From the NCBI GenBank assembly GCA_035701285.1, contig DASSNT010000053.1, forward strand, positions 1 through 37,935: a stretch of DNA of 37,935 nucleotides, in the 5' to 3' direction. Origin of the DNA: DASSBR01 sp035701285 (lineage in GTDB: Bacteria; Pseudomonadota; Gammaproteobacteria; Natronospirales; DASSBR01). The translations under genes and the position numbers were made by a program. This document shows positions 5,956 through 13,631 of this stretch, piece after piece (the stretch's first letter is position 1; every line of letters starts with the position of its first letter). The notes under the pieces are model-generated. The model did not search any database. It was not told where the DNA came from and worked only from the letters and a program-made list of their open reading frames with translations.

Positions 5956-8598
5956 TTAGCGGCGCCGTTGCCGACTCACCGCAAAGGCGATCAGGCTCAA
6001 CAGTGTCAGGCCGAGCGGACCGCCCGCACCGCCGCCGCCGCCGTCGCCGCCACCATTCGTACCGGGACCGGACCCGCCGCCTTTGACGGTAACCGACACG
6101 GTCGCCGTGTTGGAGCTAAGCGACCCGTCGCTGGCCCGGTACGTGAAGCTGTCGGCGCCGCTGTAGTTGTCGTCGGCGGTGTAGGTGAATTTGCCACCGT
6201 TAACCGTTACGGTGCCGTGCGCCGGCTTGTCGACAACCTTATAAGTCAAGGCATCGCCGTTCTGATCCGAGCCTGCAAATGCCTTGCTCACGCTTTGGCC
6301 CTGATTGACGGCGATACTCATGTTCCGAGCGGTCGGCGCCGCCTCGCCCTGGGGCATCACGGTGAGGCTATCGCTGCCGCCGTTGGCCACCACCAGGTCC
6401 ATGCTGCCGTCGCCATTGACGTCGGCCGCTGTGATACCCAGTGGATTGGCTCCGGCCAAAAATTCGACATGATCATTGAATGTGCCGTCGCCATTGCCGG
6501 ACAGAACGCTGGCACTGCTGCCGGATCCATTGGCAGTGGCTACATCGATGTGGTCATCATCATTGTAGTCCAGGAGTACGAGATCGAAGGGCACGGTCCC
6601 CGTGGGGAAAAAATCCGGCTCGCCCACGGCGCCGGTGCCGTCACCCGGAAAGACGGCGATGTTGCTGCTGCCGCGGTTGGCGACGACGACATCCGCATCG
6701 CCGTCTTCATTAACATCGCCTATGGCTATGGCTTGCGGAGAGCTGGCTTGATTCTCTTCCTCCGCGGTCGAATAGTTTTTCGCCGTGTCAAAGCCGTTGC
6801 CATTGTTAATCAAGATGCTGATGCTTGAAGCAGCATAATCCGCCACCGCGATGTCGGCTCTCTTGTCGCCGTTCAAGTCACCGACAGCGACGTCCACCGG
6901 CCCGGCGGCCGTGCGGTAATCGGTCTTGGCGCCGAAGGTGCCATCGCTGCTGCCTGGCAGGACGCTGACGCTGCCGTACGGGCTGGCCTTGGTCGGAGTG
7001 ATGTCGTTGGCCACGACCAGATCGGGAACGCCGTCGCCGGTGACATCGTCAAGCGCGATCGAGATGGGCAGGTCGCCAGTGGTATAGGGAACCGGTGTTC
7101 CAAACTTTCCGCTCCCGTTATTGAGCAACACGCTTACTGTATCCGATGCGTTGTTCGGCGTGAGAACGTCGACCCTGTCGTCGCCATTCACGTCTGCCAG
7201 GAGGACGCTGTTGGGCGTAGCCCCGGCAGGATATTGTGTTCCGTCCAGGAAGCCGCCCTTGCCGTTATTGAGAAATACGCTGATCGTGTACGACGTCGCC
7301 GTCTCGGACGGATCGCTATCGCCAAAGTTGGACGCCACGATATCGATTTTGCCGTCTCCATTGACGTCTGCGGCGCCGACGCCGGCAGGGTCGTTGCCCG
7401 TTGACAGGGTGATGTGCGACTGAAGCGTGCCATTGCCGCGGCCGGCGAGCAGCGTCATGTCCGTGCCGTTGGAATTCGCGGTTATCAGATCGGTCTTGCC
7501 GTCCCCGTCAAAATCGGCGGTGGAAATGAAGAAAGGGCTGTAGCCGGTGTCGTAGTCTACGTGCTGCTTGAACGTGCCGTCGCCCTGGGCCACCAGAACG
7601 CTCACCGAGCTGGCGTTGGGATCGAAATTTGCCGCGATGATGTCGCCGGTATCGTCGCCATCCAGGTCGGCGATGGCGACCGCCCCTGTTTCGGACGTGG
7701 TATCGAGCAAAATCGGCGTGGCCGCAAAGGTGCCATTACCGGCGCCGGCCAGTACGCTGACGCCCGGCTCGCCGGAGTCGCCATTGGCCACGACGGCATC
7801 GGCCTTGCCGTCGCCGGTGACGTCGCCGACCGCCAGCGCGGTTGCCGCAACGCCGGCCGGAAAGCTCTTCGCGGCGCCGAAACCGCCCTTGCCGTCGCCA
7901 GGCAGAACGCTGACCGACTGCGACGCGCCGTTGGAGGTGACGACGTCCGCGTCGCCGTCGCCGTTAACATCAACCAGAGCCACCGAATTGACTCCGTCGG
8001 CGGCGGGAAACACTTTGGGGGCTTTCAGGCTGCCGTCGCCGTTACCGAGAAACAGGCTGACATTGCCGGAGCCGATGTCGGCAGTGACAACGTCGGCGTT
8101 GCCGTCGCCGTTCACGTCGGCGCTCGCGACGCCCGTTGCGATGGCGCCGATGCTGCTCGACTTGCCGGCCTCGAAAGTGCCGTCACCCTGGTTCAGCAGG
8201 ACGCCGACGGTGCTGGGCGCGGTGCCGGCCGCGCGGGTAACGACGACAATGTCCGGCGCGTCGTCGCCGTTCATGTCCGCGGCTGTCACCGCACGCGGAG
8301 TCAGTTTGTCATCCGCATCCAACTGGTAGTCCTCGCGACTGTAGAGACCGGCGCCCTGGCCGAGCAGGACGCTGACCTTGCCGCCGCGATAACCGGCGAC
8401 TGCGATATCCATGATCCCGTCGCCGTTGAAGTCGGCGGCAGTGCTCGACGTGGGGCCGCCGGCCACCGCGATTACTGGTTGCGGATACAGGGTGCTGGCG
8501 TATGCCGTGCCGCCGATAAGGCAGGCCGCACAGGTCAGCGAAGAAAGCAGATACGGAGAAAGCCGGGAGCGGTCCCGGGCGCGGATTGGAATTTGCAT
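5956..8598 (-). CDS. Large secreted FG-GAP/VCBS repeat protein with GlyGly-CTERM-like tail
   Basis: The 880-residue protein has a signal peptide (about 1-35, ending TAYAS). It then has 14 FG-GAP-type repeats of roughly 45-60 residues, each with a calcium-loop core like ADVNGDGKIDIV or ADFDGDGKTDLI (DxDxDGxxD type) and an SVLLGxGDGTF beta stretch. Residues ~755-845 form an Ig/cadherin-like module (YKVVDKPAHGTVTVNGGKF, YSGADSFTYRASDG). A Gly-rich linker leads to GPLGLTLLSLIAFAVSRQRRR, a hydrophobic-plus-arginine tail of the GlyGly-CTERM type, known to be processed by rhombosortase and linked to type II secretion. Fourteen repeats suit two seven-bladed propellers (inference). A role in adhesion or matrix is plausible but unproven. 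AAGGAAGGG precedes the ATG. Confidence 0.9.
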   Translation of the reverse strand: MQIPIRARDRSRLSPYLLSSLTCAACLIGGTAYASTLYPQPVIAVAGGPTSSTAADFNGDGIMDIAVAGYRGGKVSVLLGQGAGLYSREDYQLDADDKLTPRAVTAADMNGDDAPDIVVVTRAAGTAPSTVGVLLNQGDGTFEAGKSSSIGAIATGVASADVNGDGNADVVTADIGSGNVSLFLGNGDGSLKAPKVFPAADGVNSVALVDVNGDGDADVVTSNGASQSVSVLPGDGKGGFGAAKSFPAGVAATALAVGDVTGDGKADAVVANGDSGEPGVSVLAGAGNGTFAATPILLDTTSETGAVAIADLDGDDTGDIIAANFDPNASSVSVLVAQGDGTFKQHVDYDTGYSPFFISTADFDGDGKTDLITANSNGTDMTLLAGRGNGTLQSHITLSTGNDPAGVGAADVNGDGKIDIVASNFGDSDPSETATSYTISVFLNNGKGGFLDGTQYPAGATPNSVLLADVNGDDRVDVLTPNNASDTVSVLLNNGSGKFGTPVPYTTGDLPISIALDDVTGDGVPDLVVANDITPTKASPYGSVSVLPGSSDGTFGAKTDYRTAAGPVDVAVGDLNGDKRADIAVADYAASSISILINNGNGFDTAKNYSTAEEENQASSPQAIAIGDVNEDGDADVVVANRGSSNIAVFPGDGTGAVGEPDFFPTGTVPFDLVLLDYNDDDHIDVATANGSGSSASVLSGNGDGTFNDHVEFLAGANPLGITAADVNGDGSMDLVVANGGSDSLTVMPQGEAAPTARNMSIAVNQGQSVSKAFAGSDQNGDALTYKVVDKPAHGTVTVNGGKFTYTADDNYSGADSFTYRASDGSLSSNTATVSVTVKGGGSGPGTNGGGDGGGGGAGGPLGLTLLSLIAFAVSRQRRR

Positions 8599-8865
8599 GT
8601 TGCCACCCTTCCTTGGTCGTTTAATTTCCTTCCTGGACGCGCACCTTCAGCTCGGCCAAAGAGGCGCTTGCGTTAAGTTACTTCAAAAGAAGAAGGATGG
8701 CAATCAAATGCAGCGCGGGGAAACCCTACCGCTCATTCCGATAAACGACCGCTTGTCCTTGCTCTGCGCGGGCAAAGGGAAAACCGCGAACCACGTCACA
8801 GAACACGCGGCAACTGAGGCAGTACCTTGGGGCCGTAGGCAAACACCCTTGTGGACTTTTTACTA

Positions 8866-9768
8866 ATGAGTGGAACCCTTGCAGCGGCCCCGGCCGTCTT
8901 ACAAACCGCCTTCGACTACGATACCGCATTTTCGCGCACGATCGGCTGGGTGACGTCCGCCGAGCAGCAGCAACTCCGCGGCAAACGGGTCGCGATCGCC
9001 GGTATGGGAGGCGTGGGCGGCAGCCACATGCTCACTCTGACCCGTCTGGGCGTGCAATCGTTCCACGTTGCCGACTTCGACACCTTCGATATCGCCAACA
9101 TGAACCGCCAGGCCGGCGCGTTTCAGTCCACGCTGGGTCAGCCCAAGGTCGACGTCATGACGGCGATGGCGCGGGACGTGAATCCCGCATTGGAGGTCCA
9201 GCGCTTTGCCCAGGGCGTCACGCTTGAGAACCTCGACGAATTCCTCGACGGAGTCGACTTGTATATCGACGGGCTCGACTTTTTCGTGCTCGGTTTGCGC
9301 GCGGCCGTGTTCGCCCGCTGCGCGGAGCTCGGAATTCCCGCGATCACGGCCGCTCCGCTGGGCATGGGCGCCGCGTTCCTCGCTTTTATACCCGGTCAGA
9401 TGACGTTTGAACAGTATTTTCGCCTCGAAGGCCAGTCACCGGACGAGCAGCAGCTGCGCTTCCTGGTGGGCCTCGCCCCGGCGGCGCTGCATCAGACGTA
9501 TCTGGTCGATCCATCGGCGGTGGATATCGAAAATCGCCGCGGTCCGTCGACGCCGATGTCCTGCCAGATGTGCGCCGGCATCGCCGGCACGCAAGCCTTA
9601 AAAATTCTGCTCGGGCGCGGCAAGGTCGTTGCCGCACCTTTCGGCCTGCATTTCGATGCCTACCGGAACAAGTTGGTCCGTACCTGGCGTCCCGGAGGCA
9701 ACAACAATCCTCTGCAGCGGCTGATCCTGAGCATCGCTCGCCGCCGCTTCCTCGGCAAACGCCCGTGA
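8866..9768 (+). CDS. ThiF/E1-like adenylyltransferase
   Basis: The 300-residue protein has the E1/ThiF/MoeB nucleotide-binding fold. It carries the glycine loop AGMGGVGG (45-52), the acidic turn ADFDTFDIANMNRQ (from about 69) that matches the usual DxDxVxxSNLNRQ, and the following GQPKVD lysine. A single CxxC (Cys233, Cys236) sits in PMSCQMCAGIAG, where MoeB and ThiF usually have two CxxC pairs. The C-terminus (GLHFDAYRNKLVRTW, then NPLQRLILSIARRR) is not part of classical ThiF. E1-like enzymes adenylate the C-terminus of a partner or a small acid. No ubiquitin-like or ThiS/MoaD partner is nearby. An N-acyltransferase follows on the same strand. The start is ATG 8866 (GTG 8851 is possible); neither has a clear Shine-Dalgarno. 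Confidence 0.85.
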   Translation: MSGTLAAAPAVLQTAFDYDTAFSRTIGWVTSAEQQQLRGKRVAIAGMGGVGGSHMLTLTRLGVQSFHVADFDTFDIANMNRQAGAFQSTLGQPKVDVMTAMARDVNPALEVQRFAQGVTLENLDEFLDGVDLYIDGLDFFVLGLRAAVFARCAELGIPAITAAPLGMGAAFLAFIPGQMTFEQYFRLEGQSPDEQQLRFLVGLAPAALHQTYLVDPSAVDIENRRGPSTPMSCQMCAGIAGTQALKILLGRGKVVAAPFGLHFDAYRNKLVRTWRPGGNNNPLQRLILSIARRRFLGKRP

Positions 9769-9983
9769 ATTGGCCGGGAGCAAATCTTATACAAGCGTTG
9801 CGGCTGACAAGCGGCGCTACCGGAGGTCGCCTCGTCGGCGTTCGAACGGCGAGCCCTTAAAAACTCAAATCGCGTCCAGCACGAAGCTGTGACGTTCCAA
9901 TTTTTTCTGCATCGCATCATCAACGATTGAGCTGTGGTGACAAGGCCCTTGCGGCCATCAGCAACAAACCTGGGAGACTCCCT

Positions 9984-10817
9984 ATGGAGATCCGCGACAA
10001 CCTGATCAGCGAAGCGCGCGCTGTGCGGCGCGAAGACGATGCGCAGTTGAAAACGGACGGGGCAGTTTTTGCCGCGGCCAATACGCTCTACCACGTTGAA
10101 TCGGCGTGGCAGCTTGTTTATGAACGTTATCTGGCCGCGGGGTTTATCGCTCCCAATCCATGCCGGATTCACACCAGCCTGTGCGCGATGCATAACGACA
10201 CCTGCGTTGTGTCCGGCCGACAGGACGATCGCGTGACGTCGACGATGACGATGCTGGCGGACGGCAACGAGGGCCTGTCGCTGGACAGCGTATATCATCG
10301 TGAGCTGACAGCGCTTCGTACCAACGGCCGGCGCCTGCTCGAGGTGGGTCAGCTGGTGGCGGACAGCAGCGCCAACGTCGGCCGCGACATGAACACGCTG
10401 TTCGAGTTGATGAAGTGGGGCGTGTATTACGCGCTGCATCTCGATATCACCGACATCGTCATCGGCGTGCATCCGCACCACGCACGGTTCTATTCCCGTT
10501 GCTTTGCGTTCGAGCAGTTCGGCCCGGAGAAGGTTTACCCGGCGGTCCGCAACAAGCCGGTCGTCCTCCTGCGGCTGCGCGTGAACGAGCAGCTCGCTTT
10601 GCAGATGCTGCCGCGCGGGCTTCGCCACGTGCGCGACAATCCGCTTTCGCCCGGAGCGTTCGCGGAACGCTACATCCTCAACCGGGATGGCTTGTCCGGC
10701 TCGTTGATCGAGAGCTTCTTCGCGCTGATGCACCCGAGCGAGCAGGCGGAACGCAAATCGGCTCCGCGACACGGCCTGCATATCGCCGGCGGCCGGATGG
10801 CGATGGCGCCGGCTTAA
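9984..10817 (+). CDS. N-acyltransferase of the FeeM / LuxI-like (GNAT-related) type
   Basis: The 277-residue protein has features of N-acyl amino acid synthases (FeeM) and autoinducer-synthase-like folds. An AWQLVYERYLAAGFI helix opens the domain, followed by a STMTMLADGNEGLSLDSVY strand region, the acidic-Arg motif ELTALRTNGRRLLEVGQLVAD (GRR at 115-117), and an IVIGVHPHHARFYSRCFAFEQFG helix-strand pair typical of GNAT ends. Such enzymes move an acyl group from acyl-ACP to an amine; donor and acceptor are unknown here. A GGGAG site (9972-9976) lies 7 bases before ATG 9984; an in-frame TTG at 9927 lacks one. It lies 215 bases after the ThiF gene and is closed by a terminator, so the two may form one unit or two adjacent ones. 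Confidence 0.75.
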   Translation: MEIRDNLISEARAVRREDDAQLKTDGAVFAAANTLYHVESAWQLVYERYLAAGFIAPNPCRIHTSLCAMHNDTCVVSGRQDDRVTSTMTMLADGNEGLSLDSVYHRELTALRTNGRRLLEVGQLVADSSANVGRDMNTLFELMKWGVYYALHLDITDIVIGVHPHHARFYSRCFAFEQFGPEKVYPAVRNKPVVLLRLRVNEQLALQMLPRGLRHVRDNPLSPGAFAERYILNRDGLSGSLIESFFALMHPSEQAERKSAPRHGLHIAGGRMAMAPA

Positions 10818-10849
10818 GACGGCGTCCACCAGGCATCCTTGCTAGAATA

Positions 10850-10885
10850 CCGGGCTGTCGTATACACGGCAGCCCGGTTTTTTTT
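10850..10885 (+). terminator. Rho-independent terminator after the N-acyltransferase
   Basis: An 11-bp stem with one G-U pair (CCGGGCTGTCG / CGGCAGCCCGG, 10850-10877) is followed by eight T residues. It is 32 bases after the acyltransferase stop and 18 bases before the next start codon, close enough that it could also lie in the leader of the next gene. Confidence 0.85.
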
Positions 10886-10903
10886 GTTTGTAAGGACCTC
10901 TTT

Positions 10904-11704
10904 ATGGCGACTCGCATCCTGATGTGCCCGCCCGACCATTTCCGCGTCGGCTACGCCATCAACCCGTGGATGGAAGGCAACCAAAGCCAGGTTTCGCCGG
11001 CTGAGGCGCGGGCGCAGTGGACGGCGCTGCACGATGCGATTGCGGCGCGCGCCGAAGTGACACTGATCGAGCCTGCCGAGGCCTACCCGGACATGGTTTT
11101 CACCGCGGACGCCGGCACCGTCAGCAACGGCGTCGCCGCCGTATGCCGGTTTTACCATCCGGAGCGGCAGGGCGAGCGGCGGCTGTTCCGTCAGTGGTTC
11201 AACGAGCAGGGTCTGGAGGTTCGCGAACTGCCGGAAGGGGCCTCCTACGAAGGCGGCGACGCATGGCTCGATCCGCAGGAGCCGTGGCTGTGGGCCGGCT
11301 GCGGATTTCGCAGTAGCGTCGAAGCGCACCAGTTGGTGGGCAAGTTCCTGGACCGCGAAGTCCTGTCGCTCAAGTTGGTCGATCCGCGCTTTTATCATCT
11401 CGACACGTGCTGCTCGATACTCACCGGCGGCTATGTCATGTATTACCCCCCGGCGTTCTCCCGCGATGCGCTGGCACTGATCGAATCGCGAGTGCCGGCG
11501 GCGAAGCGGATTGTCGTCGATGACGACGATGTGCTCCGCTTCGCCTGCAACGCAGTCAATATCGATGACGCCGTGATTCTGAACGATGCTTCCGATGGAC
11601 TCAAAGCGCAACTGGCCGCGGCTGGTTTCGAAGTCATCGAAGTTCCGCTGGGCGAGTTCCTCAAAGCTGGCGGCTCGGCGCGCTGTTTGACTTTGAAGGT
11701 CTAG
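10904..11704 (+). CDS. Dimethylarginine dimethylaminohydrolase / arginine deiminase-like hydrolase
   Basis: The 266-residue protein has the pentein fold. It begins RILMCPPDHFRVGYAINPWM and carries DMVFTADAGTV (the acidic substrate loop), EGGDAWLD, the catalytic His165 in FYHLDTCCSIL and Cys261 in GGSARCLTLKV. The SARCLT ending is typical of the DDAH/amidinotransferase branch, which hydrolyses N-methylated arginines or related guanidines; the exact substrate is not decided by sequence. An open frame continues upstream to 10415, overlapping the acyltransferase, but TAAGGACC lies just before ATG 10904 and the family N-terminus begins there. It overlaps the convergent thioesterase by 4 bases at the stops. 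Confidence 0.83.
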   Translation: MATRILMCPPDHFRVGYAINPWMEGNQSQVSPAEARAQWTALHDAIAARAEVTLIEPAEAYPDMVFTADAGTVSNGVAAVCRFYHPERQGERRLFRQWFNEQGLEVRELPEGASYEGGDAWLDPQEPWLWAGCGFRSSVEAHQLVGKFLDREVLSLKLVDPRFYHLDTCCSILTGGYVMYYPPAFSRDALALIESRVPAAKRIVVDDDDVLRFACNAVNIDDAVILNDASDGLKAQLAAAGFEVIEVPLGEFLKAGGSARCLTLKV

Positions 11705-12135
11705 CGCCGGATATCCGGCAGCCCTTCCAGCATCGTTCTCACCGCATCCGGCAGGGGCATGCTTCGGCCGGTCGTCGTATCGATCCACACCATCACCGCT
11801 TCGCCCAGCGCCGCCAGCTCGCCGGCTTCGGTACGGATTTCGTAATACGTTGGAATGCTCGAAGTCCCGAGCGGTCCCGCGAAGAGCCGAACCTCAATTG
11901 CCGCCGGATAGCCGATCGGCTTCTTGAACTGGCAGCTCGCCGTAACCACCACCGGTCCGCCGCGCACATCGCCGTCGCCCCAGCCGCTCTGTTCGAGCCA
12001 CTCGACGCGCGCCTGTTCGAAGAACGTGAAAAAGCGGCTGTTGTTGACGTGGCCGAGCGCGTCCAGGTCGCTCCAGCGCACCTTCATCGGATAGCGGCCG
12101 GCGAATTTTCTGTCGGCAGTTGTCTGATCAGGCAT
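11701..12135 (-). CDS. YbgC/4HBT-type acyl-CoA thioesterase
   Basis: The 144-residue hotdog thioesterase contains the 4-hydroxybenzoyl-CoA thioesterase pattern VRWSDLDALGHVNNSRFFTFFEQARVEW, with the catalytic-type Asp in DLDALGH followed by NN and the EQAR helix. It is expected to cleave acyl-CoA esters in the cytoplasm. The start at 12135 (MPDQTT) puts 20 residues before that motif, the usual spacing; an open frame upstream to 12249 would run into the divergent CBS gene. It is convergent with the DDAH-like gene and divergent from the CBS gene, with 42 bases between starts. Confidence 0.87.
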   Translation of the reverse strand: MPDQTTADRKFAGRYPMKVRWSDLDALGHVNNSRFFTFFEQARVEWLEQSGWGDGDVRGGPVVVTASCQFKKPIGYPAAIEVRLFAGPLGTSSIPTYYEIRTEAGELAALGEAVMVWIDTTTGRSMPLPDAVRTMLEGLPDIRR

Positions 12136-12177
12136 GAGGGTCTGCGTTAATATGGAAGAAAGAAAAGGAGGCCGACC

Positions 12178-12768
12178 ATGAAAGACGGTTACAAGGCACT
12201 GGAACTCGCGTCCGTTCAGCCGGGTGCGCGAATCGTTACGCCCACCCAAAGCTTACCCGAGAACGTCACGCTGCGCAGCCCGGCCATCGACGTGATGACC
12301 GATCTGGCGCGGGTGGCCGCCATTACCATTGGCCCGAACAACACGATGGATGACGCGCTTACGCGCATGAAGAACAGCGGCGTGCGGCTCCTGCTGGTAT
12401 TGAACAACGAGGGCGCGACGCTCGGCCTGATCACGGCTCGCGACATCCAGGGTGAACGGCCGGTCCGCTTCATGCGCGAGCTGGGCGTGGCGCGTGAGGA
12501 CGTGCTGGTGCGCGACATCATGACGCCGCGCGAAAGGCTGGAGGCGATGTGGATGCGCGACGTGCAGGTGGCGTCCGTCGGCGACATCATTGAAACGTTG
12601 AAGCGCACCGGGCGGCAGCACGCGATGGTGGTTGAGCGCACGGTCGACGGCGCGATGATTCGCGGCCTGTTTTCATCGGTGCAGATCGGCCGCCAGCTCG
12701 GCGTGCAGATTCAGCAAAGCGGCGTTGCCGGCACGTTCTCCGAACTGGAAGCTGCGCTAGCTCATTGA
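12178..12768 (+). CDS. CBS-domain protein
   Basis: The 196-residue cytoplasmic protein has two CBS motifs: about residues 42-98 (AAITIGPNNTMDDALTRMKNSGVRLLLVLNN then LGLITARDI) and about 108-185 (RDIMTPRERLEAMWMRDVQ, IIETLKRTGRQHAMVV). CBS pairs bind adenine nucleotides and usually sense energy state. There is no attached catalytic domain, so its partner is unknown. AAAGGAGG (12168-12175 region) before ATG 12178 is an almost full anti-Shine-Dalgarno match, stronger than at its neighbours. Its TGA overlaps the TTG start of the next gene (TTGA), indicating coupled translation. Confidence 0.85.
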   Translation: MKDGYKALELASVQPGARIVTPTQSLPENVTLRSPAIDVMTDLARVAAITIGPNNTMDDALTRMKNSGVRLLLVLNNEGATLGLITARDIQGERPVRFMRELGVAREDVLVRDIMTPRERLEAMWMRDVQVASVGDIIETLKRTGRQHAMVVERTVDGAMIRGLFSSVQIGRQLGVQIQQSGVAGTFSELEAALAH

Positions 12769-13631
12769 TCCAACTCATCATCGGTGCCGTGATGATCAGC
12801 TTCTCGGCGGTGTTCGTGAAGCTGACGACGGTCGGACCGGACACGGCGGCGTTTTACCGCGTGCTGCTGGGCGGCGGCACGTTGATGGTCATCGCGCTCG
12901 TGCGTCGTGAGCGGCTTTGGCCGGGGCGTCGCGCAGCGGTGATGATCGCGGTCGCCGCGGTTTTTTTCGCGCTAGACCTGCTGTTCTGGCATCGAAGCAT
13001 TCATTACGTCGGCCCCGGCATTGCCACGCTGATTCCCAATTTTCAGGTCTTCGTGCTGGCCGGCGCGGGTGTACTGTTTTTTGGCGAGCGCTGGCGCTGG
13101 CAACTCGGCGTCGCGCTGCCCGTCGCGATCCTCGGCCTGTTCCTGCTCGTGAGCGCGGACTGGAGCTCGGTGTCGAGCGGCTATCACATCGGTATCGCGC
13201 TGGGCCTGCTGACTGCTGCCGTGTACGCCGGATACATCCTGGCGCTGCGCTCGTCGCGGGTCCGTGCGGTGGGCGGTTATTCGGTGGTCGCCAGCATCGC
13301 CGCGGTGTCGCTGGCCTGCGCGGCAATGCTGGGGCCGGCAGTGGTCGCGGGCGCGCAGGAATCCTTTGCAATACCGAGCTGGCGGGACGCCGGCATCCTG
13401 CTCGCCTACGGACTGTGCGCGCAAGTGTTCGGCTGGGTGCTCATTTCCAAGAGCCTGGTGCGGCTCAACGCGTCGCAGGTCGGGCTGATCCTGCTGCTGC
13501 AGCCGGTGTTGGCATTCGTCTGGGACGTGCTGTTTTTCGGCCGCCGATTCGGTGCCGTTCAGATCGTCGGTGCTGCGATTGCCCTCGCCGCAGTCTATTT
13601 AGGCCAACAGCGATCGCAATCAACTGCGTAA
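12765..13631 (+). CDS. EamA/DMT-family inner-membrane transporter
   Basis: The 288-residue protein is composed of about ten hydrophobic helices in two EamA halves (first ending near LLLVSADW, second beginning IGIALGLLTAAVYAGYIL). The FRVLLGG-type loop after helix 1 (AAFYRVLLGGG) and the repeated GAAIALAAVYLGQ ending are typical of drug/metabolite transporters. It would export or import a small metabolite; the substrate is unknown. The TTG at 12765 overlaps the CBS stop and keeps helix 1 intact; the first ATG (12792) would cut into that helix. Its 3' end overlaps the convergent AI-2E-family gene by 12 bases. Confidence 0.85.
   Translation: MIQLIIGAVMISFSAVFVKLTTVGPDTAAFYRVLLGGGTLMVIALVRRERLWPGRRAAVMIAVAAVFFALDLLFWHRSIHYVGPGIATLIPNFQVFVLAGAGVLFFGERWRWQLGVALPVAILGLFLLVSADWSSVSSGYHIGIALGLLTAAVYAGYILALRSSRVRAVGGYSVVASIAAVSLACAAMLGPAVVAGAQESFAIPSWRDAGILLAYGLCAQVFGWVLISKSLVRLNASQVGLILLLQPVLAFVWDVLFFGRRFGAVQIVGAAIALAAVYLGQQRSQSTA

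Noticed and set aside
7414..8676. A 420-codon open frame on the plus strand
   Set aside because: It is antisense to the FG-GAP repeats; its internal repetition is a mirror of theirs.
9769..9983. Sigma-54 promoter before the N-acyltransferase
   Set aside because: GG and GC pairs there are not ten bases apart; no good match was found.
10415..10903. Upstream extension of the DDAH-like gene
   Set aside because: It overlaps the acyltransferase and the terminator; ATG 10904 has a Shine-Dalgarno and the family N-terminus.
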